Assembly: GCA_047017005.1 (NCBI GenBank)
Contig: JBKXSZ010000004.1
Location: 12,443 to 76,442 of the forward strand
Direction of reading: 5' to 3'
Length of the DNA stretch: 64,000 nt
From: JBKXSZ01 sp047017005
GTDB taxonomy: Bacteria; Bacillota; Clostridia; TANB77; CAG-508
Part shown: positions 56,917 through 64,000 of the stretch, piece after piece
Layout of the letters: the number at the start of each line of letters is the position of its first letter
How positions within the stretch are numbered: the first letter of the stretch is position 1
The notes under the pieces: model-generated
The model's database searches: none
What the model was told of the DNA's origin: nothing
Seen by the model: the letters and a program-made list of their open reading frames with translations, nothing else
Position numbers and translations under genes: made by a program

Positions 56917-58251
56917 TTAGTCATCAAATCTTCTTTCTAAGTTAACAAATTTCGTATAACTTCCTAACCATAATAATTCTACTGTTCCAGTTGAGCCTCC
57001 TCTGTGTTTTGCAATTATTACTTCTGCTATGTCTTTCTTTTCACTATCTTGGTTATAATAGTCATCTCTATATAAAAACATAACTATATCGGCATCTTGC
57101 TCTATTGCTCCTGATTCTCTTAAGTCTGATAGCATTGGCCTATGGTCTGGTCTTTGCTCTACAGCTCTTGATAATTGTGATAATGCTATTACTGGTACTC
57201 CAATTTCTTTTGCCAAGATTTTTAAAGACCTACTAATTTCTGAAATTTCTTGCTCACGACTTCCATTTCTTTTATTGCTACCTTGAACTAATTGCAAGTA
57301 GTCAATTACTACCATTCCTATATTCTTCTCTAGTTTTAATTTTCTACATTTAGCTCTTATTTCTGTAACAGATATACCTGGTGTATCATCTATAAATATT
57401 TCAGCTTCTGATAATGGCCCTATACTTCCTGCTAATTTTGTCCAATCATCTTCTTCTAATTTACCAGTTCTTACTTTATTACTATCAACCATAGCTTCAC
57501 TACATAAAATTCTGTTTACCATTTGTTCTTTTGACATTTCTAAGCTAAATATAACTACTGGTACATTTGCTCTTACAGCTGCATTTGTTGCTATATTCAA
57601 TGCAAAAGCAGATTTTCCCATAGCAGGTCTTGCTGCTATTAGTATTAAATCTGACCCATGAAAACCTGCTGTTTTATAGTCAAGTTCTGTAAATCCTGTT
57701 GGAACTCCTGTAATATGTTGTTTTCTATTATATAATTCTTCTAGTTGAGTAAAGCTATCAACCAAAATATCTTTTATTGGGGAATAACTTTTTTTGTCTT
57801 TGTTTTGCATTATATTAAAAATCTTCTTCTCTGCATTTTCCATAACATCTGTCACATCTTCTGTTGGATCATATCCTAATTCTATTATTTCGTTTGCAGT
57901 CTTTATTAAACTTCTTAATGTAGATTTTTCTTCAACAATATTCACATATTTCATTGCATTAGCTGTTGTTGGTACTTTGTCTGGTAACATTGCTAAATAT
58001 TCAAGACCACCAACTTGTTCAAACTTTCCTAAAGATTCTAATTCTGCTTTTACGGTAATTATATCTATTGGCTCTGCTCTACTATATAAATTTAAAATTG
58101 CTCCATAAATTGCTCTATTATCAGCTCTATAAAAATCTTCTTCTTTTAAGACTTCTATTGCTGATATAACTGCATCTTTATCAGTAAGCATACTTCCTAA
58201 AATTGCTTGTTCTGCTTCTATGTCATTTGGTGGTACTTTACCTAGTTCCAT
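56917..58251 (-). CDS. dnaB: Replicative DNA helicase DnaB
   Basis: 444 residues. The N-terminal domain starts ELGKVPPNDIEAEQAILGSM. The RecA-like core has the Walker A ARPAMGKSAFALN, IFSLEMSKEQMVNR, VVIDYLQLVQGS and ALSQLSRAVEQRPD. It unwinds DNA at the fork. It follows rplI at 137 bases; on the minus strand the order is rplI, dnaB, tilS, ftsH. Confidence 0.97.
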   Translation of the reverse strand: MELGKVPPNDIEAEQAILGSMLTDKDAVISAIEVLKEEDFYRADNRAIYGAILNLYSRAEPIDIITVKAELESLGKFEQVGGLEYLAMLPDKVPTTANAMKYVNIVEEKSTLRSLIKTANEIIELGYDPTEDVTDVMENAEKKIFNIMQNKDKKSYSPIKDILVDSFTQLEELYNRKQHITGVPTGFTELDYKTAGFHGSDLILIAARPAMGKSAFALNIATNAAVRANVPVVIFSLEMSKEQMVNRILCSEAMVDSNKVRTGKLEEDDWTKLAGSIGPLSEAEIFIDDTPGISVTEIRAKCRKLKLEKNIGMVVIDYLQLVQGSNKRNGSREQEISEISRSLKILAKEIGVPVIALSQLSRAVEQRPDHRPMLSDLRESGAIEQDADIVMFLYRDDYYNQDSEKKDIAEVIIAKHRGGSTGTVELLWLGSYTKFVNLERRFDD

Positions 58252-58388
58252 TTTAATTCCCCCATATATTTTTAGATTTTTAAATTTGTTTTCTATAGTT
58301 TGTGCTTCATTTTAAAACAAATTTATATATTGAAGCTTTTTTCTTTACACTGAAATGATAAATTCATTATATATTGAAGCTATTATCT

Positions 58389-58835
58389 TTATTCTGAAAT
58401 AACATTTATTTTTACTTTTCCAGTTACACCTTCAAATAGTTTTATTTCTACACTTCTTACGCCTAATTCTTTTATTGTTTCTTTTAATTCTATTTTCTTT
58501 TTATCAACTACAATGTTGTATTGTTCTTTTAATTCTTGTGCTATTTCTTTTGAAGATACTCCACCAAAAATTTTTCCATTTCCACCTGCTTTTACTTTTA
58601 TTTTTAATGATATTTTTGATAATTTACCTGCAATTTTCATAGCCTCTTCTTTTTCTTGATCTTTTTGGTATTTAGCTGAATCTTGTTTTGCTTTTAACTT
58701 GCTCATATTTTCTTTATTTGCTTCTACTGCTAAATTTTTTGGAAATAAAAAGTTTCTTGCATATCCATCTGATGCATTTATTACTTGGTCTTTTTTTCCT
58801 ACACCTTTTATATCTGCTTTTAATATTACTTTCAT
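58389..58835 (-). CDS. rplI: Ribosomal protein L9
   Basis: 148 residues. The start MKVILKADIKGVGKKDQVIN and ASDGYARNFLFPKNLAVEA are the L9 signature; the long central helix and C-terminal domain follow. It lies upstream of dnaB with an AGGAGG ribosome binding site and its own promoter. Confidence 0.97.
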   Translation of the reverse strand: MKVILKADIKGVGKKDQVINASDGYARNFLFPKNLAVEANKENMSKLKAKQDSAKYQKDQEKEEAMKIAGKLSKISLKIKVKAGGNGKIFGGVSSKEIAQELKEQYNIVVDKKKIELKETIKELGVRSVEIKLFEGVTGKVKINVISE

Positions 58836-58872
58836 AGTTATATACCTCCTTGTTTAGTAAAAACTATGATAT

Positions 58873-58901
58873 ATTCTACTACATTTCTTCGCTTTTTTCA
58901 A
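58873..58901 (-). promoter_or_regulatory. Sigma-A promoter of rplI
   Basis: Minus strand: TTGAAA, 17 bases, TAGAAT. Confidence 0.65.
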
Positions 58902-58933
58902 GTTTTTCGGAGTATATAAATTTTTTAAAAGTA

Positions 58934-58962
58934 TTGATTTTTAAGCTTTTTTGAAGTATAGT
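58934..58962 (+). promoter_or_regulatory. Sigma-A promoter of the MNT/HEPN pair
   Basis: TTGATT, 17 bases, TATAGT; divergent from the rplI promoter, whose -35 is 33 bases away. Confidence 0.65.
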
Positions 58963-59015
58963 ATTTTTATATAAAATATGTTATACTTATATTAAGTTTA
59001 AGGTGGGTGATTAAA

Positions 59016-59369
59016 ATGTCAAATATTCCAAGAGAAATTAACAATATCATAGAAGAATTTATGAAAGGTACAAAAAAAATCCTTGGCAAGAGAATGAAAA
59101 AAATTATTCTTTATGGTTCATATGCGAGAGGAGATTATAACAAAAATTCTGATATAGATATAATGATTTTAACAGATTTAAGTGATGAGGAGATAACAAA
59201 ATATAGAGATAAAATATGGGAATTTGCATATAATATTGAATTTGATAACAATTTTGATATTGCATTATCACCATTAATAAAAAATATAGATAAATTCCAA
59301 TATTGGTTAGAAGCTTTACCTTTTTATATGAATATTCAAAAAGAAGGAGTGGTGCTAAGTGAGTCCTAA
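59016..59369 (+). CDS. MNT-type nucleotidyltransferase (antitoxin-like)
   Basis: 117 residues. GSYARGDYNKNSDIDIMIL has the nucleotidyltransferase GS and D-x-D motif. Small proteins of this type pair with HEPN toxins; in the MntA/HepT system the MNT protein puts AMP onto the toxin. The start is an ATG at 59016 after AGGTGGGTG; a GTG three codons earlier is also in frame. It overlaps the HEPN gene by 11 bases. Insertion between gdpP and rplI, on the opposite strand, suggests transfer. Confidence 0.85.
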   Translation: MSNIPREINNIIEEFMKGTKKILGKRMKKIILYGSYARGDYNKNSDIDIMILTDLSDEEITKYRDKIWEFAYNIEFDNNFDIALSPLIKNIDKFQYWLEALPFYMNIQKEGVVLSES

Positions 59370-59757
59370 AATATCAAAAGAATTATCTAAACATAGATTA
59401 GAACAAGCAAAAGAAGATTTAACAGCAAGTAAGATATTATATGATATGAAATTATTTAAATCAGCTAATAACAGAGCCTATTATTCCATATTTCATAGTA
59501 TGAAAGCAGTTTTAGCTTTAGAGCCAATAGACTTTAAAAGACATAAAGATGTTATAGCCTATTTTAATAAAAATTATATTCATACAGAAATTTTCTCTAA
59601 AATTCTAGGAAGAAAAATATCTGAAGCAAGTAGAATAAGAGAAGATAGTGATTATGATGATGAATTTGTAGTAAGACCAGAAGATACTCTCTCTCAAATA
59701 GAAACAGCTAAAGAAATTATAGCATTAGCTGAAAATTATATAAATGCCAAAAAATAA
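59359..59757 (+). CDS. HEPN domain protein (toxin-like)
   Basis: 132 residues. The HEPN helix pair (EQAKEDLTASKILYDMKLFK; NNRAYYSIFHSMKAVLALE) contains R-x6-H, the ribonuclease motif of HEPN proteins, although no Tyr follows the His as in classic HepT. It starts with GTG at 59359, with GGAG upstream, inside the end of the MNT gene, so translation is coupled. HEPN toxins cut RNA. Activity here is inferred. Confidence 0.85.
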   Translation: MSPKISKELSKHRLEQAKEDLTASKILYDMKLFKSANNRAYYSIFHSMKAVLALEPIDFKRHKDVIAYFNKNYIHTEIFSKILGRKISEASRIREDSDYDDEFVVRPEDTLSQIETAKEIIALAENYINAKK

Positions 59758-59768
59758 AACTTACTATA

Positions 59769-59803
59769 AAAAATCCAACTCTTATTGAGTTGGATTTTTT
59801 GTT
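59769..59803 (+). terminator. Terminator after the MNT/HEPN pair
   Basis: AAAATCCAACTC and GAGTTGGATTTT form a 12-bp stem with a five-base loop, followed by a T run. Confidence 0.85.
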
Positions 59804-59830
59804 TCCTATTTAGGAAACTCTCTTTTATAA

Positions 59831-61846
59831 TTATTCAATTTCCGAAAAATATTCATTAATCCTATTAATCAATTCTTGTTTAGTTTCTTCCATTGTCATT
59901 CCTTCAACTTGAGCTCCTGCCAAAGTTATATGACCTCCACCACCTAATTTTTCAAGTATTATTTGCACATTTATGTCTCCAATAGACCTTCCACTTATGC
60001 ATATTTTATTTCCTATTTTTCCTAGTACAAAAGATGCTGTAATATCACTAATTGTTAACAATTCATCTGCTGCTTTTGCACATATTACACTTGAGTCTTT
60101 TTCTTTTTTATCGTATATTGCAATCGCTATTGTGTCATTTACTATTTCTGCTTTTTTTACTATACCCGAAATCTTATTAAATGTTGCTAAGTCACTTTGG
60201 AACCATTTCTTGACTTTTATTATATTTACTCCACATCTACGTAAATATGCTGCTGCTTCAAATGTTCTTACCCCTGTTTTAAAAGTAAAGTTTTTTGTAT
60301 CCATCATTATTCCTGCATATAAACTTTCTGCTTCTATTGTTTTTAGTTCAACTTTTGTTTCTGCATATTGCAATAATTCTGTTACAAGCTCAGCTGCTGA
60401 TGAAGCATAAACTTCTTGGAAAGTTAAAGTAGCATTTTCTATATAATCTGCACTTCTTCTATGATGGTCAATTATTACTATTTTACCTGTTTTCTTTAAT
60501 AACTCTGGTGCTTCTACGTATGTTGCTTTATGGGTATCAACAATAACTAATAATGTATCTTGGTCAATATTTTCTTCTGCTACTTCTTTACTAATTAATA
60601 TATCCTCATATTCTACCTCTTTAGATAATGACTGTTTGAAGCTTTGTAATGTATTACTTTCTTGACTATCTATAATATATGCATTTTTTCCAATGTCTCT
60701 TGCTAAGCGATATACTCCCATACCGGCTCCCATAGAGTCAATATCAGGATTTGTATGTCCCATAATCATTACTTTACTAGATTCTTTTATTAAATTTTCT
60801 AATGCATGAGCTACAATTCTTGCTTTTACCTTTGTTCTTTTTTCTACTTCTTGTGCTCTTCCACCATAAAATTTATATATTTCATTTTCTCGTATAACAG
60901 CTTGGTCTCCACCTCTTCCAAGTACTATATCCATTGCAGCTCCTGCTGATTTATACTTTTCTTTATCTGTTATGCCATCATTAGATACTGCTATACTTAA
61001 AGTTAATTGTATATTTTCTTTTGTTTTTATTTCTTTTATCTTATCTAAAATACTAAATTTATCTTCTTTTACTTTTTCTAGGTATCTTTGTTCAAATAAA
61101 TATATATATCTATCTCTATCTGATTTTATTAAAATACCATTCGTTTTATCTGTCCATTCATAAACACATTTATCAATTTCTGCAATAACTTGAGGTTTTT
61201 CCTCGCTTTCTAATTGTTGCATTGTTTCTTCATAATTGTCTACCATCATTATAGTTACACATGATTTAGAATCTTTGTATTCTTTTTGCAATTTGATGTT
61301 TTCAGTCTCATCTATAAAATATAACATTAACATATATATATCATTGTTTTTATTTTCATGATGTTTTGAATGTACAAATTTTCCTACTATTTCATAATAT
61401 TTGTTGTTTAGTTCAATATGTCTTACTATTGTTCTTTCTTTTTTATTTTCTCTACTTTCAATCTCTGTTTTTATATCTATTACTAAATCATTTAAATATG
61501 AATTTATATCTATATTCATAAATTCTATATTAAATTTTGAACTTTTCCATATTATATTTCCATCTGTTTCTATAATTATTAGTGGAAATGGTGAATTTAT
61601 TAAACTTGTTTTTGCTGCTGAATCAACTGTTAGTGTTAAATCCTGCAAGGTTTCTGATATTTCACTTTTCCTTCTATTGTTTGTATAATATGAATATATC
61701 ACAACAGATGCAAACAATATTATTGACGGTATTATCATTATGTGATTTTGCACACTTAGTATAATTAATAGTATTAATATTATTACTAGATATATTTTAG
61801 TTTTTGAAATTAGTGTTTCGAAAAACTTTCTATTAGAATTTTGCAT
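59831..61846 (-). CDS. gdpP: Cyclic-di-AMP phosphodiesterase GdpP
   Basis: 671 residues. Two membrane helices near the start (about 15-52), a PAS-like domain, a degenerate GGDEF domain, and the DHH/DHHA1 phosphodiesterase: MGHTNPDIDSMGAGMG, VDTHK, IDHHRRSADYI and the C-terminal GGGGHITLAGAQVEG. It lowers cyclic di-AMP. The order gdpP, rplI, dnaB is common in Firmicutes; here a toxin-antitoxin pair lies between the first two. Confidence 0.96.
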   Translation of the reverse strand: MQNSNRKFFETLISKTKIYLVIILILLIILSVQNHIMIIPSIILFASVVIYSYYTNNRRKSEISETLQDLTLTVDSAAKTSLINSPFPLIIIETDGNIIWKSSKFNIEFMNIDINSYLNDLVIDIKTEIESRENKKERTIVRHIELNNKYYEIVGKFVHSKHHENKNNDIYMLMLYFIDETENIKLQKEYKDSKSCVTIMMVDNYEETMQQLESEEKPQVIAEIDKCVYEWTDKTNGILIKSDRDRYIYLFEQRYLEKVKEDKFSILDKIKEIKTKENIQLTLSIAVSNDGITDKEKYKSAGAAMDIVLGRGGDQAVIRENEIYKFYGGRAQEVEKRTKVKARIVAHALENLIKESSKVMIMGHTNPDIDSMGAGMGVYRLARDIGKNAYIIDSQESNTLQSFKQSLSKEVEYEDILISKEVAEENIDQDTLLVIVDTHKATYVEAPELLKKTGKIVIIDHHRRSADYIENATLTFQEVYASSAAELVTELLQYAETKVELKTIEAESLYAGIMMDTKNFTFKTGVRTFEAAAYLRRCGVNIIKVKKWFQSDLATFNKISGIVKKAEIVNDTIAIAIYDKKEKDSSVICAKAADELLTISDITASFVLGKIGNKICISGRSIGDINVQIILEKLGGGGHITLAGAQVEGMTMEETKQELINRINEYFSEIE

Positions 61847-61870
61847 ACATCTCTCCTTTTACTATAATAT

Positions 61871-61899
61871 ATTTTACTAAGTATTGTACTGTTTGTCAA
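61871..61899 (-). promoter_or_regulatory. Sigma-A promoter of gdpP
   Basis: Minus strand: TTGACA, 17 bases, TAAAAT. Confidence 0.8.
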
Positions 61900-61932
61900 G
61901 GTTTACGAATATTACAAATCATGTTATTAAAT

Positions 61933-61970
61933 CAAAGGACACTTAATAGAATATATTAAATGCCCTTTAT
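61933..61970 (-). terminator. Imperfect hairpin after the gene at 61973
   Basis: AAAGG-CA-TTAA and TTAA-TG-CCTTT pair with two mismatches around an AT loop. The following T-tract is weak. Confidence 0.45.
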
Positions 61971-61972
61971 TA

Positions 61973-62545
61973 CTACTGAACCTCAAAATAATACGCTTTT
62001 TGAATATCACAATCTATTTTATCAGTTTGTGAAAGAACTATTGTCGATTGAAACCTTTTCACTTCAGGTATACATATTTTTATTCTTCCTAATTCAGAAT
62101 TGTTTTCATCTAATAAAACAACTTCTTTATCTGTTTTAGAAATATCCTCATTAGAACTATTGTAGACTTCTGCTATAAAAATAACTACATTATCTTGTTT
62201 TAATAATCTTATATTTCTATATATCAGCCCTTCTATTCCTTTGGGTTCTAAGAAACTAGTATTTGAGTTTGAAATTTCTGTTTGTACCTCTTCTCCTAAT
62301 TTTTTTAAATCTTCTTGAATTTGTTCTTGATTTTTTTGAATCTCATCTAAACTTTCTAGACTTTGTATTTCGGTTTCCGAAGGATTCACTTCTAAAACTT
62401 CTTTTGCTTCATTTTTTTCTTTTTGATTCATTTTTTGTATATAATAATATTTATATACTGTTATACTGATGCATATTAATATACTAATAATAATGAATGC
62501 TAGTAAAAATGTTTTTTTCCTTTTATCTACATATTTTTTTTTCAA
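61973..62545 (-). CDS. Unknown membrane-anchored protein, 190 residues
   Basis: A basic start (MKKKYVDKRKKT) and a single hydrophobic segment (FLLAFIIISILICISITVY) put it in the membrane with the rest outside. A Glu/Gln-rich coiled-coil (EIQSLESLDEIQKNQEQIQE) leads to a compact beta-rich domain (VVIFIAEVYNSSNEDIS; SELGRIKICIPEV) that resembles an immunoglobulin-like or FxLYD-type fold. Not recognised. It begins 19 bases after the surface protein gene upstream, so the two are probably co-transcribed and may work together at the surface. Confidence 0.75.
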   Translation of the reverse strand: MKKKYVDKRKKTFLLAFIIISILICISITVYKYYYIQKMNQKEKNEAKEVLEVNPSETEIQSLESLDEIQKNQEQIQEDLKKLGEEVQTEISNSNTSFLEPKGIEGLIYRNIRLLKQDNVVIFIAEVYNSSNEDISKTDKEVVLLDENNSELGRIKICIPEVKRFQSTIVLSQTDKIDCDIQKAYYFEVQ

Positions 62546-62564
62546 CTTTATTTTCCTTTCTAAT

Positions 62565-64000
62565 CTATCCTGGACAATTCATTGGAATTCCTTCTGGTCT
62601 ATTTGGACACTTAAACCATGAAACCGGTGATTTCTTTCCACATATTGTACATATAGGATGTCTATATTGATAGTGGTATCCCCCGCATTCACATGACCAT
62701 CCATATGAGTGATTGTGAAGAGTTGTACAGTATCCTCCTGTATTACAAGTATGTGCTGGCGGAGATTCTGCTACTATGTTTACACCTAATGTTGTTATCA
62801 TTTGGTCTTTTCCGTTTATTTTAGCGTACACATGTGTATTATACCAACCACTTTCATAATTATGATTTGAAACTCTTACTTCACCTATGTATGCTCCGTT
62901 TCCTAAAGGTATTGTAGTTATCCATTCTATATCATCTTGTGAGTTTTTGTTTGTCCATGTTGGAAGTAATACCTCACTTACATTACTTCTATTTGTATAA
63001 ACAGTTACATTATATCCTTTTGATGTAACATTCCATATATATGCCATCTCTGTATTTGGCACTGTAGCTGATGTCCCTAAAGTTAAATTAGACACTCCAC
63101 TTGCATTTTTCTCATATGTATGTATATTATATTTACCCGATTCATAATTATGACTTGCTACACCGACATGATATGTATACGCCCCATTGCCAACTGATTT
63201 AGCCGCATACCATTTAATATCATCTTGAGTTGTATTTCCTATTTTCTTTTCTGTCCATACTGGAAATTCTACTTTGCTTAGTCCTGGAGAATCTGTATAA
63301 TATTCAATATCAAATCCTTCTCTGTTAATATTTTTTGTTGTCAAATATTTTTCACTTTTTATTTCTGTTGAAGTACCTGCTATAAAAATATTCTTTTGAT
63401 TTGCTGTATTATAGTAAGCATGAGTATTGTATTTTCCATATTCATAATTATGATCTGAAACATTTACTCTAAAATAATATACTCCTGTTTTTTCTAAAGT
63501 TCCAGCTTTCCAAATCATATCGTCTTGATTATTTTTTTCTGTCCATGTAGGAAATAATACTTCTTGTATCCCTGTTGCATCTGTATATGCATATACATCA
63601 TATCCATCACGCTTAACATTTTTTATTTCCACTACATTCGTTAACTTCTTAGTTATTGTTTTTGTAGAACTATTTCCTGAAGTATCTCTAACCACTACTT
63701 TCAATGAATATGTTTTTAATGGTGTCAAATTTGTATATGTATATGATGCACTAGTACTAGATGTTGTTAATGTTCCTTTCAATACATTATCTAAGTAAAA
63801 TTCATATTTTTGTATTGCTACATTGTCGGTTGCATTTACCTCAACTTTTATTGATGAGGCAGTTATATCTCCTAATTCAAATTTATTAATAACAGGCGCT
63901 TGTGTATCTGCCCAATGAGCATACATTGTTCTGTTATATGTTGGAGTATATGTTGCACCTCCATTACCTATTTTATTTCCTCCACTTGCTGCATCATACC
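62565..64000 (-). CDS. Surface protein with InlB-type repeat, fibronectin-like domain and three GBS-Bsp-like repeats (start outside window)
   Basis: 478 codons are visible, with the N-terminus cut. They start YDAASGGNKIGNGGATYTPT and YNRTMYAHW, the end of an InlB B-repeat (Listeria-Bacteroides repeat). Then a fibronectin-like domain (NKFELGDITASSIKVEVNAT). Then three GBS-Bsp-like repeats of about 95 residues, each with a -YDV/FDI/YNV-Y-TD start, an FP-WTEKN-QDD-IKW core and a HNYE-GKYN-H end. The C-terminus is rich in Cys and His (CNTGGYCTTLHNH; CECGGYHYQYRHPICTICG), possibly a metal-bound knob. No LPXTG motif is present. Likely secreted or cell-surface; ligand unknown. Confidence 0.85.
   Translation of the reverse strand, partial: YDAASGGNKIGNGGATYTPTYNRTMYAHWADTQAPVINKFELGDITASSIKVEVNATDNVAIQKYEFYLDNVLKGTLTTSSTSASYTYTNLTPLKTYSLKVVVRDTSGNSSTKTITKKLTNVVEIKNVKRDGYDVYAYTDATGIQEVLFPTWTEKNNQDDMIWKAGTLEKTGVYYFRVNVSDHNYEYGKYNTHAYYNTANQKNIFIAGTSTEIKSEKYLTTKNINREGFDIEYYTDSPGLSKVEFPVWTEKKIGNTTQDDIKWYAAKSVGNGAYTYHVGVASHNYESGKYNIHTYEKNASGVSNLTLGTSATVPNTEMAYIWNVTSKGYNVTVYTNRSNVSEVLLPTWTNKNSQDDIEWITTIPLGNGAYIGEVRVSNHNYESGWYNTHVYAKINGKDQMITTLGVNIVAESPPAHTCNTGGYCTTLHNHSYGWSCECGGYHYQYRHPICTICGKKSPVSWFKCPNRPEGIPMNCPG

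Noticed and set aside
1..64000. tRNA, rRNA or CRISPR array
   Set aside because: No tRNA T-arm motif with a cloverleaf, no rRNA sequence and no regularly spaced repeats were found in the intergenic regions.

Overview
The window looks like chromosomal DNA of a low-GC, Gram-positive Clostridia-type bacterium. The signs are AT-rich intergenic DNA, AGGAGG-type ribosome binding sites, a TTGACA-N17-TATAAT promoter style, several TTG/GTG starts, an FprA flavodiiron protein, AddB, GdpP, a YmfF/YmfH pair, a clostridial-type Ogg glycosylase, TrmFO and a Spo0E-like phosphatase. The last hints at a spore former or a recent descendant of one. Species cannot be named from this. Most genes lie on the minus strand, so the window is probably one replication arm.

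Layout. 0-6 kb: the murA start, a likely queuine-salvage pair (radical SAM lyase plus YhhQ transporter), FprA, a patatin, an SDR dehydrogenase and two small unknown genes with strong promoters. 6.3-11.3 kb: a tight six-gene operon (two paralogous HD proteins, topoisomerase III, an unknown, an HD-GYP protein, a Nudix hydrolase). 11.5-17.6 kb: a small unknown gene, a frameshifted prepilin-like protein with a phage tail-collar domain, a decayed ISLre2 transposase, leuS and a putative metallopeptidase. 17.7-28.3 kb: a GltD-like oxidoreductase, the run addB-alr-pgeF-ldc-udg-nudF, and ogg. 28.5-34.2 kb: a double degenerate-GGDEF protein, a frameshifted YitT gene, an Elp3-like radical SAM protein and a broken insertion sequence. 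34.2-41.4 kb: rnc, acpP, plsX, then tuf, fusA, rpsG, rpsL. 41.5-53.6 kb: a coiled-coil protein, trmFO, a SWIM/SNF2 helicase, a Spo0E-like protein, ymfH/ymfF, rpsU, a small XRE regulator and a J-domain membrane protein. 53.8-64 kb: ftsH, tilS, dnaB, rplI, an inserted MNT/HEPN module, gdpP, a membrane-anchored unknown, and a large GBS-Bsp-repeat surface protein that runs off the window.

How the genes work together. Translation and replication housekeeping sits in conserved blocks: rpsL-rpsG-fusA-tuf; plsX-acpP-rnc-Elp3-like; gdpP-rplI-dnaB-tilS-ftsH. Accessory DNA has entered these blocks at visible points: the IS between rnc and the Elp3-like gene, and the MNT/HEPN pair between gdpP and rplI. 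DNA repair (addB, udg, ogg), nucleotide clean-up (Nudix, HD) and nucleotide signalling (GdpP, HD-GYP, GGDEF-like) recur.

Points most worth a second look: the HD-HD-TopB-HD-GYP-Nudix operon; a >110-nt imperfect hairpin between rpsL and rpsG; a possible small RNA at 272-457; the prepilin/tail-collar hybrid with its frameshift and (CT)7 tract; and three +1 frameshifts within 22 kb that could be biological or sequencing errors. I saw no tRNA, rRNA or CRISPR array. I did not find a clear, wholly new multi-gene defence system.
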